Numbered from the stretch's first letter, positions 9,228 to 19,049 are shown. The stretch is 64,000 nucleotides of DNA from Holdemania massiliensis AP2 (GCF_000327285.1 NZ_HE998568.1:1-64000); one strand, 5' to 3'. The notes: generated by a model from the letters alone, not told the origin. A program made the numbers and translations.

Positions 9228-10303
9228 ATCGCCTGAGCCTCCTCAAACCGTTTCATGACTTCAACAAGTTTTTCAACACCCTCTATCGGCATGCCATTAT
9301 AAATCGAAGCACGCATTCCACCGACTGAACGATGACCTTTCAGATTCACTAACCCTTCAGCTTGGGCATAGGCGATAAACTTGGCGTCCAGCTGCGGATC
9401 TTCCGTCATAAACGGTACGTTCATCATCGAACGATCTTCTTTTTTGACTTCATTCTTAAACAAGGCTGAACTATCAAGATAATCATAAAGCAGCGCGGCC
9501 TTGCGTTGATTATAGCTCTGCAGCGCTTTAAGATCCTGAAATTCCGTTTCAATCCATTCCAGCACCAGACCTAACATATAGATCGCAAACGTCGGCGGGG
9601 TATTGAACATCGAAGCCTGTTTTGCCTGAACGGCATAGCTCATCATTGAAGGCAGCTCCGGCCGTTCTTCGATTAAATCATCACGCACAATCACCACGGT
9701 CAATCCAGCAATCCCCATATTTTTCTGCGCTCCCGCAAAAATCAAACCATAGTGGGAAACGTCCATGGGCTCGCTTAAAATACAGCTGGAACAATCCGCA
9801 ACTAACGGAACATGACCACATTCTGGTAAACTTTTATACTTAGTTCCAATGATCGTGTTGTTTTCACAGAGATAAACATAGTCTAAATCCTGCGGTACTA
9901 TCACATCTTTTGGAATAGAATGAAAATGATCAGCTTCGCCGCTGGCCAGCTCAACACATTCGCCGAACTTGCGGCATTCCTCAATCGCTTTTTTCGTCCA
10001 TGTTCCAGTGTGAATTATTCCTGCTTTCCCTTTAGGTTTCAGTAAATTCATCGGTACCATCGAAAATTGCAGCGAAGCTCCGCCCTGCAGAAACAGAACT
10101 TGATAATTTTGCGGAATCTGCAGCAATGAGCGCAGCCGCCGCTCAGTTTCGCGGACGATTTCCAAAAAGGTGGAGGATCGATGACTCATCTCCATAACAG
10201 ACTGTCCGGAAGTTCCATACTCCAATAATTGAGCTGCCGCTTTCTGAACGACCGCCAAAGGCAGCTGGCTTGGACCAGCGCTGAAATTAAGTACTCTTGT
10301 CAT
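9221..10303 (-). CDS. serC: Phosphoserine aminotransferase
   Basis: PLP enzyme that converts 3-phosphohydroxypyruvate and glutamate to phosphoserine. It begins with the family signature TRVLNFSAGPSQLP. The PLP-lysine region is GAQKNMGIAGLTVVIV, and the C-terminus is SVGGMRASIYNGMP. I chose the ATG at 10303, preceded by GAGG, rather than the longer frame from 10333, because SerC normally starts directly before the FSAGP motif. It forms a two-gene operon with serA. No serB-like phosphatase is adjacent. Confidence 0.96.
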   Translation of the reverse strand: MTRVLNFSAGPSQLPLAVVQKAAAQLLEYGTSGQSVMEMSHRSSTFLEIVRETERRLRSLLQIPQNYQVLFLQGGASLQFSMVPMNLLKPKGKAGIIHTGTWTKKAIEECRKFGECVELASGEADHFHSIPKDVIVPQDLDYVYLCENNTIIGTKYKSLPECGHVPLVADCSSCILSEPMDVSHYGLIFAGAQKNMGIAGLTVVIVRDDLIEERPELPSMMSYAVQAKQASMFNTPPTFAIYMLGLVLEWIETEFQDLKALQSYNQRKAALLYDYLDSSALFKNEVKKEDRSMMNVPFMTEDPQLDAKFIAYAQAEGLVNLKGHRSVGGMRASIYNGMPIEGVEKLVEVMKRFEEAQAIC

Positions 10304-10331
10304 AACTCCATCCTCTTTTCTAATACTTCTC

Positions 10332-10360
10332 ATTCTAGCACTACTGGTTTATGCTCGCAA
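10332..10360 (-). promoter_or_regulatory. Promoter of serC-serA
   Basis: On the minus strand TTGCGA (10355-10360) and TAGAAT (10332-10337) are spaced by 17 bases, about 30 bases upstream of the serC start. Confidence 0.65.
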
Positions 10361-10374
10361 CGCAATTTTCAGTA

Positions 10375-10746
10375 TTATTTCAGTTTTTGTTTCATTATTT
10401 CATGTAACAAACATGAAATAAAACTATTGGAGTGTTTTATATCTCCACACAAAAAGAGCCGATTGCACAAAGCACCAAGAATCGGCAGAAGCAGCTTGCT
10501 ATTCCACAGATTGTGGACAATACGATTCAGATAAAAATTTCGTTTAATCAGAGGTTTCACCTTGAACTTGCGATATTTGCGTCGTAAGTTCGAGGTGAAG
10601 AGAGTTTGATTCAATTCCGTAAAGGAAGAAAGCGATGTGAAAATTCTTATTGCATGGCTTCTACCATCAATGAATCTGTTTTCCTCTGGTAAGCGGGTAT
10701 CGGAAATATAGTCATCGCCGCAATGAATATAGTCCAGTTCTTACAT
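10375..10746 (-). pseudogene. Degraded small transposon gene (TnpV-like), start codon followed by stop
   Basis: A good ribosome site (GGAGG, 8 bases before) precedes ATG at 10746, but the second codon is TAA. One C-to-T change from CAA would restore an open frame of about 123 residues. The restored N-terminus (ELDYIHCGDDYISD..LPEENR) resembles TnpV proteins carried by Bacillota conjugative elements, and the length also fits. The middle does not match in this phase; part of it looks more TnpV-like one frame over, suggesting frameshifts too. The identification is tentative; that the frame is broken is seen directly. Confidence 0.45.
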
Positions 10747-10791
10747 CGTATGTACCTCCAGTAAAGTTCCAACAATTCAGATAGAGATAAG

Positions 10792-10831
10792 AAAAAGGCG
10801 ATACCTGGTTGCTAAAACCAAACATCGCCAA
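10792..10831 (-). terminator. Terminator of the Wadjet operon
   Basis: On the minus strand GGCGAT..TTGGTT pairs with AACCA..ATCGCC around a TTAGC loop and is followed by TTTTTCTT, about 90 bases after the jetD stop codon. Confidence 0.75.
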
Positions 10832-10919
10832 TTTTCTTGTCGCACTCCTATACTGCCGTTACCCTATGCCAGTATTTTTCTTATACTATCTTATTGGAAG
10901 CTATCCTTCGCAAACGCTT

Positions 10920-12185
10920 TTATTCTAAATCCCATTGCAAATAATCTTCCAATAGTTTTTCTTGATATCCGCACCGCAGCGATTCCATCATGCGATCTCG
11001 GATTTGCGCAAGTCCTTCATGTGTACAGCTTTCCAAAATCCGCCGCCGGCGCTCATCAAAGTGTTTCTCACTGATCGCTTTGTCATAATCCTGTACGGTG
11101 TAATGCCAGAGCTTAAGCCCAGGCACCTGATCGAGCATTCGCTGAGCCATCTGTAACCCTTCCGGATCAAAATCACCGCAGTACCAGATCTGGACGGTCC
11201 GCCTATCCAAGCGTTGAAGCAGCTGCCAAACACACTGCGCCGGCTGCCCTTCACTGCACAATAGACTGACCGCATGACTTGAATCACCCTTCAACACACT
11301 GGCCAGATGTTCAAACACAGAAGGATTCTCAAGGATGACCAGACGTGCTTCACTGCGAATTTGTTTTACTTCCAAGATATTGATCAGTGTAGCACTGAAA
11401 GGTTCACCCTGTTTCACAAACCCTGCCCAGCCTGGATGTTCCGTGCCCTCCGATAATATGCCGGTTAAACCATACGTCAGACAATGATTGGAAACCTGAT
11501 CGCGCAAGAGTCCGCCCTGTTCCAGAATCCAGCTATCCGCTTTGGATACATCCCGATTTCCTTCCTGCAGCAGCTGCCAGCGCAGCGCCTGAACCAAAAG
11601 GCGCTTCACCCGTCCTTGATCCAACGCATGGGGATCCTGCAGTACCCGTCCGGCAAAAACAGAGGTCAATTCAACTTGATGTCGGCGCATGGGCAAGGCA
11701 TTAAATGCCTCTGCAAATTTGCATAACGTTTCCGTTGTTTCATTGCAGCAAGATGTATACAATGCGCCTTGTTCCTGTTTCAGCCAGCGCAGCCAAAGCC
11801 CCGCCGGACTTTCTCCTTCACTTTCCAAAATCTGTTGAAAGCGCGCCTGATTTTGATGAAGCTGCTGCTGCCGCAGCGTTTTTCGGCTTTCGATCTTCTG
11901 ACCGAAGACCAAGCTCAATGTCTGTCCCAGATCACAATCCTCAAAGCGCGTTTTGGATAAAGCCTTTCGCCATTGCCCAGCAGTGACGGTGATCGTGGAT
12001 TGTCCCCAATACGAACCGCCCAACAATTCAGCCATCGCTTCCTGCAGTGCGGGACTGCAGTCTTCCAACACAATTTTTCCACGCCAGACACCCGCCTGTT
12101 CAAAACGGTGTTTCAATGCCTGCAAAAATGGCTCCAAGGCAGGTTTACTTCGCAGATAATCCGCAAATCCCTGTTCCGCACTCAT
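10920..12185 (-). CDS. jetD: Wadjet nuclease subunit JetD (TIGR02679-like, DUF2220/TOPRIM)
   Basis: Fourth gene of a Wadjet plasmid-defence operon. JetD proteins carry a topoisomerase VI-like TOPRIM fold and cleave the circular DNA that the JetABC SMC motor has extruded. Seen: an acidic TOPRIM-like strand QIWYCGDFDPEGLQMAQRM near residue 340 (Asp-x-Asp) and an upstream VILENPSVFEHL strand carrying the conserved Glu. Length 421 fits. Its ATG overlaps the jetC stop by four bases (ATGA). The four-gene order and sizes match the TIGR02677-02680 cassette, which corresponds to a Wadjet type other than the DUF3375 form. Confidence 0.85.
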   Translation of the reverse strand: MSAEQGFADYLRSKPALEPFLQALKHRFEQAGVWRGKIVLEDCSPALQEAMAELLGGSYWGQSTITVTAGQWRKALSKTRFEDCDLGQTLSLVFGQKIESRKTLRQQQLHQNQARFQQILESEGESPAGLWLRWLKQEQGALYTSCCNETTETLCKFAEAFNALPMRRHQVELTSVFAGRVLQDPHALDQGRVKRLLVQALRWQLLQEGNRDVSKADSWILEQGGLLRDQVSNHCLTYGLTGILSEGTEHPGWAGFVKQGEPFSATLINILEVKQIRSEARLVILENPSVFEHLASVLKGDSSHAVSLLCSEGQPAQCVWQLLQRLDRRTVQIWYCGDFDPEGLQMAQRMLDQVPGLKLWHYTVQDYDKAISEKHFDERRRRILESCTHEGLAQIRDRMMESLRCGYQEKLLEDYLQWDLE

Positions 12186-15100
12186 TCACTCACCCAGTTT
12201 CGTACGCTTCCGTTCCATTGATAGTTCATCACTGTGACATAATGAGCGCCATCCGGCCGATACAACTCAGCAATCCTTAAATTTTTCACGGATGGATAAT
12301 CGCCCCACAGAACTTGCGAATTCATGATGTAGTCAAAACGGAAGTTTTCAATTAAGCCAAACAGACCGTCGATGTTATTTTCATCCACACCCGCAAACGC
12401 CTCATCCAAGGCAATGATCTGCGGTGCATCCGAGCGCGCCATCGAATACTTAGCCGAGACTGCTGAGAATAACGGCACATACATCGCAATCGCCTTTTCG
12501 CCGCCGCTGAAGGAGTAAAACGCGGCATTGGTCAACTCTTTCTTCTTTTCATCGGCTTTTTGATAGAGAATCGCAAACTCAAACCAGCGCCGATAATCCA
12601 TAATCTCCTGCATGATCTGATGGAAGCTCTGTTGATTCTCCGCCTTTTCCGCTTCTTTGCGGGCGGCGGCTAAGCGGGCGCGGAAATGACTGGACAACCG
12701 CTCAAAATCTTGCGGCTTTAAAATCTGCGCATCGGTTTCCAATAATGCAATCAATTCCCGACTGTCGAGTTCCTGCTCAGTTTCTGCTTTCCGGCCTTTC
12801 CACTGCAGTGACAGCCGCAAGGCAGAGCTGGTATTCATCGCACTCATCGCGGTGTTCATTCGCTGCACCCACTCTCGGCTCGTCCGAATATGCCGGCGGA
12901 TGTTCTTTGCAATCGTATTGATCATAATCTCTTCAAACAGCTGCCGCTCCTGATCCTGAATCAGCTGTTCAATCTCCGCGATCGCCGCGGCGATATGTTC
13001 CACTAGCTCCACAAAACCCGCGCGTCGCCCCTGAATGCGAGCCAACAGTTCCAACCGACCAGAAATATCCGGCAGTTCTTCTTCCTGCAGTACTGAACGG
13101 TAGCTTGGTGAATAATCCTGCAGAATAATTCGGTGATTGAGAAATTGGGTCTGTAAGTCCAGCTGCAGATCATCCATCCGCCGGCCAAAGCCTTCTGTTT
13201 TCTCCAGCTGTCTCAGCATGGTTTTCCACGGTGTCTGCGGATCAAGCTCCCGACTGAGATACCCGCTGGTCAATTCACGCACGACAACCTGATCATATTG
13301 CCGGCAGCGCTCCTGCTGCACGCTCAGCTCGCTTTCCAATTCCACTAGACCTGCGGTTTTGTTTTGGATATCCTTCTGCATTGAACCGAGATCATGGCTT
13401 AGTGCGGTGATGATCTCCGGCAGCTGTTCCAATTGATTTAAAATCAGAGTTAACCGCTCGCGCAGCTGATCGGCATGACTTTCCTGCAGCTGTTTTTCAA
13501 TTTGTTCCAACAGTTGTTGGCGGGCATGGATTTGCGAGCGAAGCTGATCGCAGTCGGCCTGCATTTCATCGAGGTCCCACTGCAGTTCTTCCTGCTGCCG
13601 TTGGGCGTCACGCTGTTGTTCTGAAGTCGTTTCCAGCTGATGCTGGATCAGCTGCAGCTGATGCAGCTGCTTCTGATATTCCTCATAACCTTCTTTTTTA
13701 TTCAGGAAAACATGCTCATCCGCCGCAATTGCCAGTTGTTCTGCGACCTGGCGGATCCGCTGATCGATTTCGCCGATCTGCATGCGAATCTGATCCCAGC
13801 GCTGCTGTGCCCGAACAATCCGTTCCTGCTGCTGCATCATTGCCTGTTCTGCTTCCTGCACCTGATGCAGGGCTTCACTCAGGTCATCTTCCTTCGGAAT
13901 CCGCTGCAATTCCACTTCCAGATCCGCCAGATTCTGCAGGGCTTTTTCGACTTCCTGCTGGTCTTCAAGCAACCATGCTTCAATCTCATCCAGGACTTGC
14001 TGGCAGCGCTGGATCTGCTGTTGACGATAGGCTTCGCGGGCAGCCTGGCCAATCAAAACCTGCGGCTGCCGCTGGCTGCTGATTCCTAAAATCGAACCCC
14101 ATTGATACCCCGTCGGCGTCAAGTTCAAGGTTGCCAGGGAACATTCAAAATGCGCTTCCAACTGCTCGATTCCCCCGCTTTCCAGAATTGACGCGTCCAG
14201 TTTCAGCGCAGGCAGATCCGCAACCGCAGCCTGACTGATTAAAAGCTTGTCCGCCTGTCCCAGTTCCGCTTCAAGGCACCGCTCACGATCCGCTTCGCTG
14301 ATCAAAATACAATCCAGAATTCCTGACCGACGCAGACTTTCCTCAATCCGCTGACGGTCTTCTTCACGGCAATCAGATTGGAATTCCAGTTTTTCATAGA
14401 GCGGACAAAATGGGATATTCCGGGCCTTGAGCGCTTGGTGATGTTGATCTGTCGCTTCATCCCAAGTCCAAACCGGCTCGCTCTGTGTCTGCCATTGCTT
14501 CAATTCCGCTGCCTGCTGGCGTTTTTGTTCTAAATGTTCGCTTTGCTGCGCAGTCCACTGACTCAGCTGTCCCTGCAGAACATTCCACTGGCGGTGATAA
14601 TGATCGGTCAACATTTGGGTAATTTTATAGTATTGGCGTTCTTGATCATAAGCTAAAAGCCGCTGCACAATCTGTGCAAACTCACTTTCGGTTAATTTCA
14701 GCCATGTGTTTTCCTCGCTGAAATGATAGAACCGGCTCTTCATTTCCTCAACAATTCCAGTGTACTGCTCCTCAGCCTCATCTACCGCTTTCTGCAGTCC
14801 CGCTTGTTCATCCTGCAGCCGCAGAATCTCATCCTGCTGCTGTTGTGCCAGCTGGACTTTCTGACGGCGCTCATCCACCGTCGCCAAACCTTCCTTTAAT
14901 AGCCGCAGACGCTGGTCAATTAAGCTTTCCGTCGCGTTTAAATTCAGCGGTGCCGCCGGTTCTTCCTTCAGCTGCTGCACTATCAACAGATGATCTTCAA
15001 ATTGCAGATTTTCCTGAATACCTTCCATTTCCGCCAGCGTTTGCTGCTGCTTGCGCAAGCCTTGATCATAACGATCAGAAAACTGCTTGACGTCAGTTTT

Positions 15101-16195
15101 GACTTCCTGCAGACGATTCTGTTTCCGTGAAAGCGCCTCTTGTTTATGTTGGCTGTCTTTCTGCAGCTGGTTTAAGTGTTCGCGATGATTCTGCTGCTGT
15201 TCGATTAACCGAACCCATTGCGAGTCTTGAATTTGATTTTTTTCTTCACTCAGACTGCGCTGCAGAGCCTGATTTTCCTGCATCTGGCGTGTTTTTTCTT
15301 GCACAGCTTCCTGCAGCTGACGCCGATCCGCCTCTTCCTGAGCTAGCTGCTGCTTCAAGTCCTGCAGCCGCTGCTGCTGCGTCAAGGCCTTGCGCAGCTT
15401 ATCGGCCAGCACCGCCCGATTGTATTGCTGATAGACCTGATTCACCTGGGCGGCCGAGCGCTGAGCTTTGATCAGACCGTCCAATTCATCCTTCTGCCGG
15501 TCCATGCTCGCAATCGCCTCGCTCATTGGCCGCAGTTCTTCCTCACTCAACGGCTGCAGCGAATTCTGCAGCAGCTCATTTAATAACGTCGGCTTCAGAG
15601 AATTGCTGAGCTTGGGTGAACGCAGCTGAACCAATAACGAAATTAACTCTCCATATTGTTCTAAATTTTCGAATCCATACAGCTCCTGATTCACCCGCTG
15701 CATGTACTCCGAACGTGAATTCATCACGCATTTTGCGCCAAGCAGATTTTTCAATTCCTGCGCAGTCAGCGCGAGGTGATTGCGAATCAAACTTAAGTCC
15801 TGATTGATCCGGCGGTTGTCGTCGATGACAAAATACCAGGCGTCGGTTTTCTTGTTCAGCCGGGCGTGCAGCCCCATTCCGATCGTCTTGTAGATCGCTT
15901 CATTTTCACGTTGAAATTCCATCCACAGATAGCCGATCCGATCCGTTCGGGCACTGTCTTCCTCCAACAGATAATTTTCAATTTTACGGGAGCGCGTCCC
16001 AAAAGCATCTAAGCGCTCACTGTTTTTATTCCCGTCTAAAAGCAATGGAATAAAACTTTGCATCGTTACTGACTTTCCACTTCCATTACTGCCCCGCAGC
16101 AGCAAATGTCCATGATCAAATTCAAATTCCTGGTTTTCATAATACCAGAAATCAATTAATCCCATCCGTGATGGATGCCATCGTTCAGTCAACAT
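12182..16195 (-). CDS. jetC: Wadjet SMC-like ATPase JetC (TIGR02680-like)
   Basis: Large SMC/MukB-type motor of 1337 residues that extrudes DNA loops in Wadjet systems. Walker A is GSNGSGKS at residues 35-42. The ABC signature FYSFSGGEKAIA and Walker B QIIALDEAFAG are in the last 100 residues. Between them are two long Gln/Glu-rich coiled-coil arms around a hinge at about residues 560-680. I chose the ATG at 16195, one base after the jetB stop behind AAAGGGGG, rather than the longer frame from 16240, which would overlap jetB. High Gln-Leu content comes from CTGCAG-rich coiled-coil codons. Confidence 0.93.
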   Translation of the reverse strand: MLTERWHPSRMGLIDFWYYENQEFEFDHGHLLLRGSNGSGKSVTMQSFIPLLLDGNKNSERLDAFGTRSRKIENYLLEEDSARTDRIGYLWMEFQRENEAIYKTIGMGLHARLNKKTDAWYFVIDDNRRINQDLSLIRNHLALTAQELKNLLGAKCVMNSRSEYMQRVNQELYGFENLEQYGELISLLVQLRSPKLSNSLKPTLLNELLQNSLQPLSEEELRPMSEAIASMDRQKDELDGLIKAQRSAAQVNQVYQQYNRAVLADKLRKALTQQQRLQDLKQQLAQEEADRRQLQEAVQEKTRQMQENQALQRSLSEEKNQIQDSQWVRLIEQQQNHREHLNQLQKDSQHKQEALSRKQNRLQEVKTDVKQFSDRYDQGLRKQQQTLAEMEGIQENLQFEDHLLIVQQLKEEPAAPLNLNATESLIDQRLRLLKEGLATVDERRQKVQLAQQQQDEILRLQDEQAGLQKAVDEAEEQYTGIVEEMKSRFYHFSEENTWLKLTESEFAQIVQRLLAYDQERQYYKITQMLTDHYHRQWNVLQGQLSQWTAQQSEHLEQKRQQAAELKQWQTQSEPVWTWDEATDQHHQALKARNIPFCPLYEKLEFQSDCREEDRQRIEESLRRSGILDCILISEADRERCLEAELGQADKLLISQAAVADLPALKLDASILESGGIEQLEAHFECSLATLNLTPTGYQWGSILGISSQRQPQVLIGQAAREAYRQQQIQRCQQVLDEIEAWLLEDQQEVEKALQNLADLEVELQRIPKEDDLSEALHQVQEAEQAMMQQQERIVRAQQRWDQIRMQIGEIDQRIRQVAEQLAIAADEHVFLNKKEGYEEYQKQLHQLQLIQHQLETTSEQQRDAQRQQEELQWDLDEMQADCDQLRSQIHARQQLLEQIEKQLQESHADQLRERLTLILNQLEQLPEIITALSHDLGSMQKDIQNKTAGLVELESELSVQQERCRQYDQVVVRELTSGYLSRELDPQTPWKTMLRQLEKTEGFGRRMDDLQLDLQTQFLNHRIILQDYSPSYRSVLQEEELPDISGRLELLARIQGRRAGFVELVEHIAAAIAEIEQLIQDQERQLFEEIMINTIAKNIRRHIRTSREWVQRMNTAMSAMNTSSALRLSLQWKGRKAETEQELDSRELIALLETDAQILKPQDFERLSSHFRARLAAARKEAEKAENQQSFHQIMQEIMDYRRWFEFAILYQKADEKKKELTNAAFYSFSGGEKAIAMYVPLFSAVSAKYSMARSDAPQIIALDEAFAGVDENNIDGLFGLIENFRFDYIMNSQVLWGDYPSVKNLRIAELYRPDGAHYVTVMNYQWNGSVRNWVSE

Positions 16196-16196
16196 C

Positions 16197-17324
16197 TTAT
16201 TCCCCCTTTGCCGCGGTATAATCTCCCGCCAGTTTGCCAAATATCGGCATCAAGTGGATTTGATCATCGTGTCTTTCAATAAACCCGAGATTCTCCATTT
16301 CCGTCAGCGTCTGCTTCACCGCGGTTTCCGCGCCCTCACCTTGAAGATACTTCGGCAAGTAATCCTGGCGCTGACTCACAATCTTTTTAAGCAGCCGAAT
16401 CAAGGAATCTTCCGGTAAGTGGATCTCCTCCATTCCCTGCAGTTCATATTGAGCCTGATGTTTTTTAATCCGCTGCTGAATCGCTTGAGCGAAAATCAGG
16501 ATCAGATCCTGCACCGCCTTGTTGCCGGGAAACACCCGACCGGCAGAACAGGCTTCATCCAGCACAAGATACGCGCTGGAACGATGCAGATGCAGATCAC
16601 AGTCAAACAAGGCCTGAAAGTCCCGTTCAACCTGACTGCGCTGATTGCGCAGATAAGTGAAATCCTCATCCTGCGCCGTTTGCCGGTACACCCCTGGGCT
16701 CAATAACAAGCGCCGATAAACACGCTGCCGCCGCACGATCCCACGATCCTGATCGATATCGATCCAATCACTTTCAATGAAATCTTCCGGGCTGGTATAT
16801 TCCATTAAATCCCGCGCAAAGTTACGCAGGAAGAAGCGCGATATTCCGGTGTTCTCAAACAGGACTTCAGCCTGTTCATCACGCAGAAACAACTCATCGC
16901 TGCCATCAATTTTCTTCATTATACCCTGCTCTTCACAAAAACGAAGTACCCGCACCAGCTGCCGGCGCCGGGCATATTGCGTCCAGTCCAGGTTTTCTTC
17001 GATTCCCTGGCTCTGCAGATATTCCGTCAACATCGTAAAATCAAATTGTTCTTCTTTCTCGCGGGTTTCCAAAAACATCAGCACCTGACACAACATCGCA
17101 TAATCACCAGGTTCTTCAAACGTATTGATCCCCATCCACGGTTCTGGCTGTCCTGGAATTTTATCGAGTTTAACTAAGGCCGGTGTGATCAGAACCGTAT
17201 AGCCAAACTTTTCCATCAAGATGCGGCGATAACGACCGATCTCATCTTTTATCTGATAATACAAATCAGGCTGATTCGCCCGCAGAACCCATCGCTGGCT
17301 CAACAGAATTTCCACCGCATTCAT
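16197..17324 (-). CDS. jetB: Wadjet subunit JetB (TIGR02678/DUF4194-like, KITE role)
   Basis: 375-residue accessory subunit of the Jet SMC complex. Family knowledge assigns this position a winged-helix (MukE/KITE-like) role at the SMC heads. The start chosen is ATG 17324, which overlaps the jetA stop in TGATG and has GGAGG upstream; the open frame from 17372 extends into jetA. No catalytic motif is seen. The assignment rests on position, size and resemblance to TIGR02678 proteins (RWVLRANQPDLYYQI near the start). Confidence 0.82.
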   Translation of the reverse strand: MNAVEILLSQRWVLRANQPDLYYQIKDEIGRYRRILMEKFGYTVLITPALVKLDKIPGQPEPWMGINTFEEPGDYAMLCQVLMFLETREKEEQFDFTMLTEYLQSQGIEENLDWTQYARRRQLVRVLRFCEEQGIMKKIDGSDELFLRDEQAEVLFENTGISRFFLRNFARDLMEYTSPEDFIESDWIDIDQDRGIVRRQRVYRRLLLSPGVYRQTAQDEDFTYLRNQRSQVERDFQALFDCDLHLHRSSAYLVLDEACSAGRVFPGNKAVQDLILIFAQAIQQRIKKHQAQYELQGMEEIHLPEDSLIRLLKKIVSQRQDYLPKYLQGEGAETAVKQTLTEMENLGFIERHDDQIHLMPIFGKLAGDYTAAKGE

Positions 17325-18805
17325 CAATAGTCCCCCTCCATTTCCAAAACGAAATTCGGCATCACAAAGCAACCGTCCTCACAACGTAAAACACAGGTTT
17401 GATCAGCCTTATCCAGATTCACATGGAAGTAAACGCCTTCCTCTGTCCGGGCCCGCTTTGAGGCGCTGGCCAGCGCACGGCTCAGCCAGTTCAGCAGGAT
17501 TTTGCGTACCGCCGGAGAAAGGATGGGCAATGTGGCAAAGTCGATCTTTCGCTGATGGATAAGGCTGCGCAGACTTTCGCGTTTCTTGCGTTGCTGCTCT
17601 TCCACCGCCAACCGCTGCATCTGCCGCTCCAGACGATAATCCGGATGCGGCAGGCGGCTCGCCTTTTGACGCATTTTGCGGCTGCGGCTGTCCAGATCGT
17701 AATAAGCCGCCGCTTCCTCATAGACGCCGCTGTCGATCGATTCGGTCACCCGGTCAGGCAGTCCCTTAAGATGCAGCATCATTTCCGGTCCAAAGACCAT
17801 AGCGCTTAAATTGTGTGCTTCGCTCAGTGTTTGACATTGCTGAAAGACCTGCGCCAAATGTCGGTAATCCTCCATGCGGCTGGCACCTTGCAGGTAGCGT
17901 TCACTGATCTGCTGGGCATAGCGGGTCATCCGGCGAATGATTTCATTGGTCGAATCATACAGATGACTGATTTCACTTTCCCCATTTTCCGCTACAAACC
18001 AGAGCTTTAGACTCAGCCAGCGCCCATGACAGGTTTCAATCAGCTGCTGGGCAGTTTGTTTTTTCTCAATTCGCGGAATCGAAAGCTCATAGCGCGCGAC
18101 TTTCTCAAACAAGCTGTCCAATGTCGCCTGCGGTAAATCCCGAATGTATTCTTCCAATACCATCGCATGTTCCTGCAGCGCTTTGACAAACGTTCGCAGA
18201 TACATTAACAGCTGATCCTTGAATACCAGAAATTGTTCCGTTTTCATCATTTCCTCAGCATGCGCACTGTTGAGCGTTCGGATGTAATCCTGATAGTTGC
18301 GGTTAAGCCGAATAAAATCATTGTTCAGTGCCGACCAGGCTTCAGCCGCTTCCTCATCCGTTTTCTCAAGCAAAGATGGCAGCGATAAGATCTGTCTGCG
18401 AATCCGTTCGATCAGACTCGGCTGCAGCGAAGCCCCTTCGACCTCAAGATTTTCAAGCCGCAATGTCAGCCGTTCAATTTCCACGCTGTACTCGCTCATC
18501 TGATAGCGAAATTTTTTGTTTTTGAATTCTTTATAAGTCGTGGCTTTTCCGCTGTCCTGCATCGCCGTCAGATTTCCCCAATCCAGCAAAGCCTGTAAAT
18601 CCAACTGACATTGATTCAATGTATAGTCTGGAAACAAGCCCGTCTGCATCATCATCGCAAACACATCTTCTTTATTTAACCAATAATGGATTTTTTCATA
18701 TTCTTCATAGAAATAACGAAGGATAACGCGGTATCGATCGGCATTGATTGCCGTCAGATAACTCGTCTCCATGATTTTCTTCGTCAGTGCTTCATTGATT
18801 TGCAT
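17324..18805 (-). CDS. jetA: Wadjet subunit JetA (TIGR02677-like, kleisin role)
   Basis: First gene of the Jet operon, 493 residues from the ATG at 18805 (AGGG five bases before). The protein is mostly helical. Its N-terminal part (YLTAINADRYRVILRYFYEEYEKIHYWL) resembles TIGR02677 members. In Wadjet systems this subunit is the kleisin that bridges the SMC heads. Another in-frame ATG at 18823 is possible. The four genes overlap or nearly touch throughout, which implies one transcript and fixed stoichiometry. Confidence 0.82.
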   Translation of the reverse strand: MQINEALTKKIMETSYLTAINADRYRVILRYFYEEYEKIHYWLNKEDVFAMMMQTGLFPDYTLNQCQLDLQALLDWGNLTAMQDSGKATTYKEFKNKKFRYQMSEYSVEIERLTLRLENLEVEGASLQPSLIERIRRQILSLPSLLEKTDEEAAEAWSALNNDFIRLNRNYQDYIRTLNSAHAEEMMKTEQFLVFKDQLLMYLRTFVKALQEHAMVLEEYIRDLPQATLDSLFEKVARYELSIPRIEKKQTAQQLIETCHGRWLSLKLWFVAENGESEISHLYDSTNEIIRRMTRYAQQISERYLQGASRMEDYRHLAQVFQQCQTLSEAHNLSAMVFGPEMMLHLKGLPDRVTESIDSGVYEEAAAYYDLDSRSRKMRQKASRLPHPDYRLERQMQRLAVEEQQRKKRESLRSLIHQRKIDFATLPILSPAVRKILLNWLSRALASASKRARTEEGVYFHVNLDKADQTCVLRCEDGCFVMPNFVLEMEGDY

Positions 18806-18826
18806 GTTATCCCTCATTTCCACTTT

Positions 18827-18855
18827 ATTTTACACCCTTTGACCTTGTTCCCCAA
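18827..18855 (-). promoter_or_regulatory. Probable promoter of jetABCD
   Basis: TTGGGG at 18850-18855 and TAAAAT at 18827-18832 on the minus strand are 17 bases apart, 22 bases before the jetA start. About 45 bases further upstream, AATCTCA (18899-18905) and TGAGATT (18923-18929) form an inverted repeat that could be an operator. Confidence 0.5.
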
Positions 18856-19049
18856 TCTGAAATTCACAATGGCTTGTCGATTTCACATTGATACTTCTAA
18901 TCTCACAACCTTTGATTTCTTTTGAGATTGTATTGTAAAGCTCGTTTTCTTTCCTTGAATAAGCTTAGTTTAACAGCTAAAGTGTACAAAAAACCTGACA
19001 GCTCTATGTTTTTACTGCTTTTTCGTGAAATTCAAAGGCAAAATCACAA

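Noticed and set aside
13640-15400. Recurrent CTGCAG/CAGCTG motifs that look like a repeat element
   Set aside because: They are explained by repeated Leu-Gln codons in the SMC coiled coil and are not spaced regularly.
13640-15807. Several open frames of 60-149 codons on the plus strand inside jetC
   Set aside because: They are reverse-strand shadows of the coiled-coil coding sequence, with low-complexity Leu/Ala/Pro composition and no ribosome sites.
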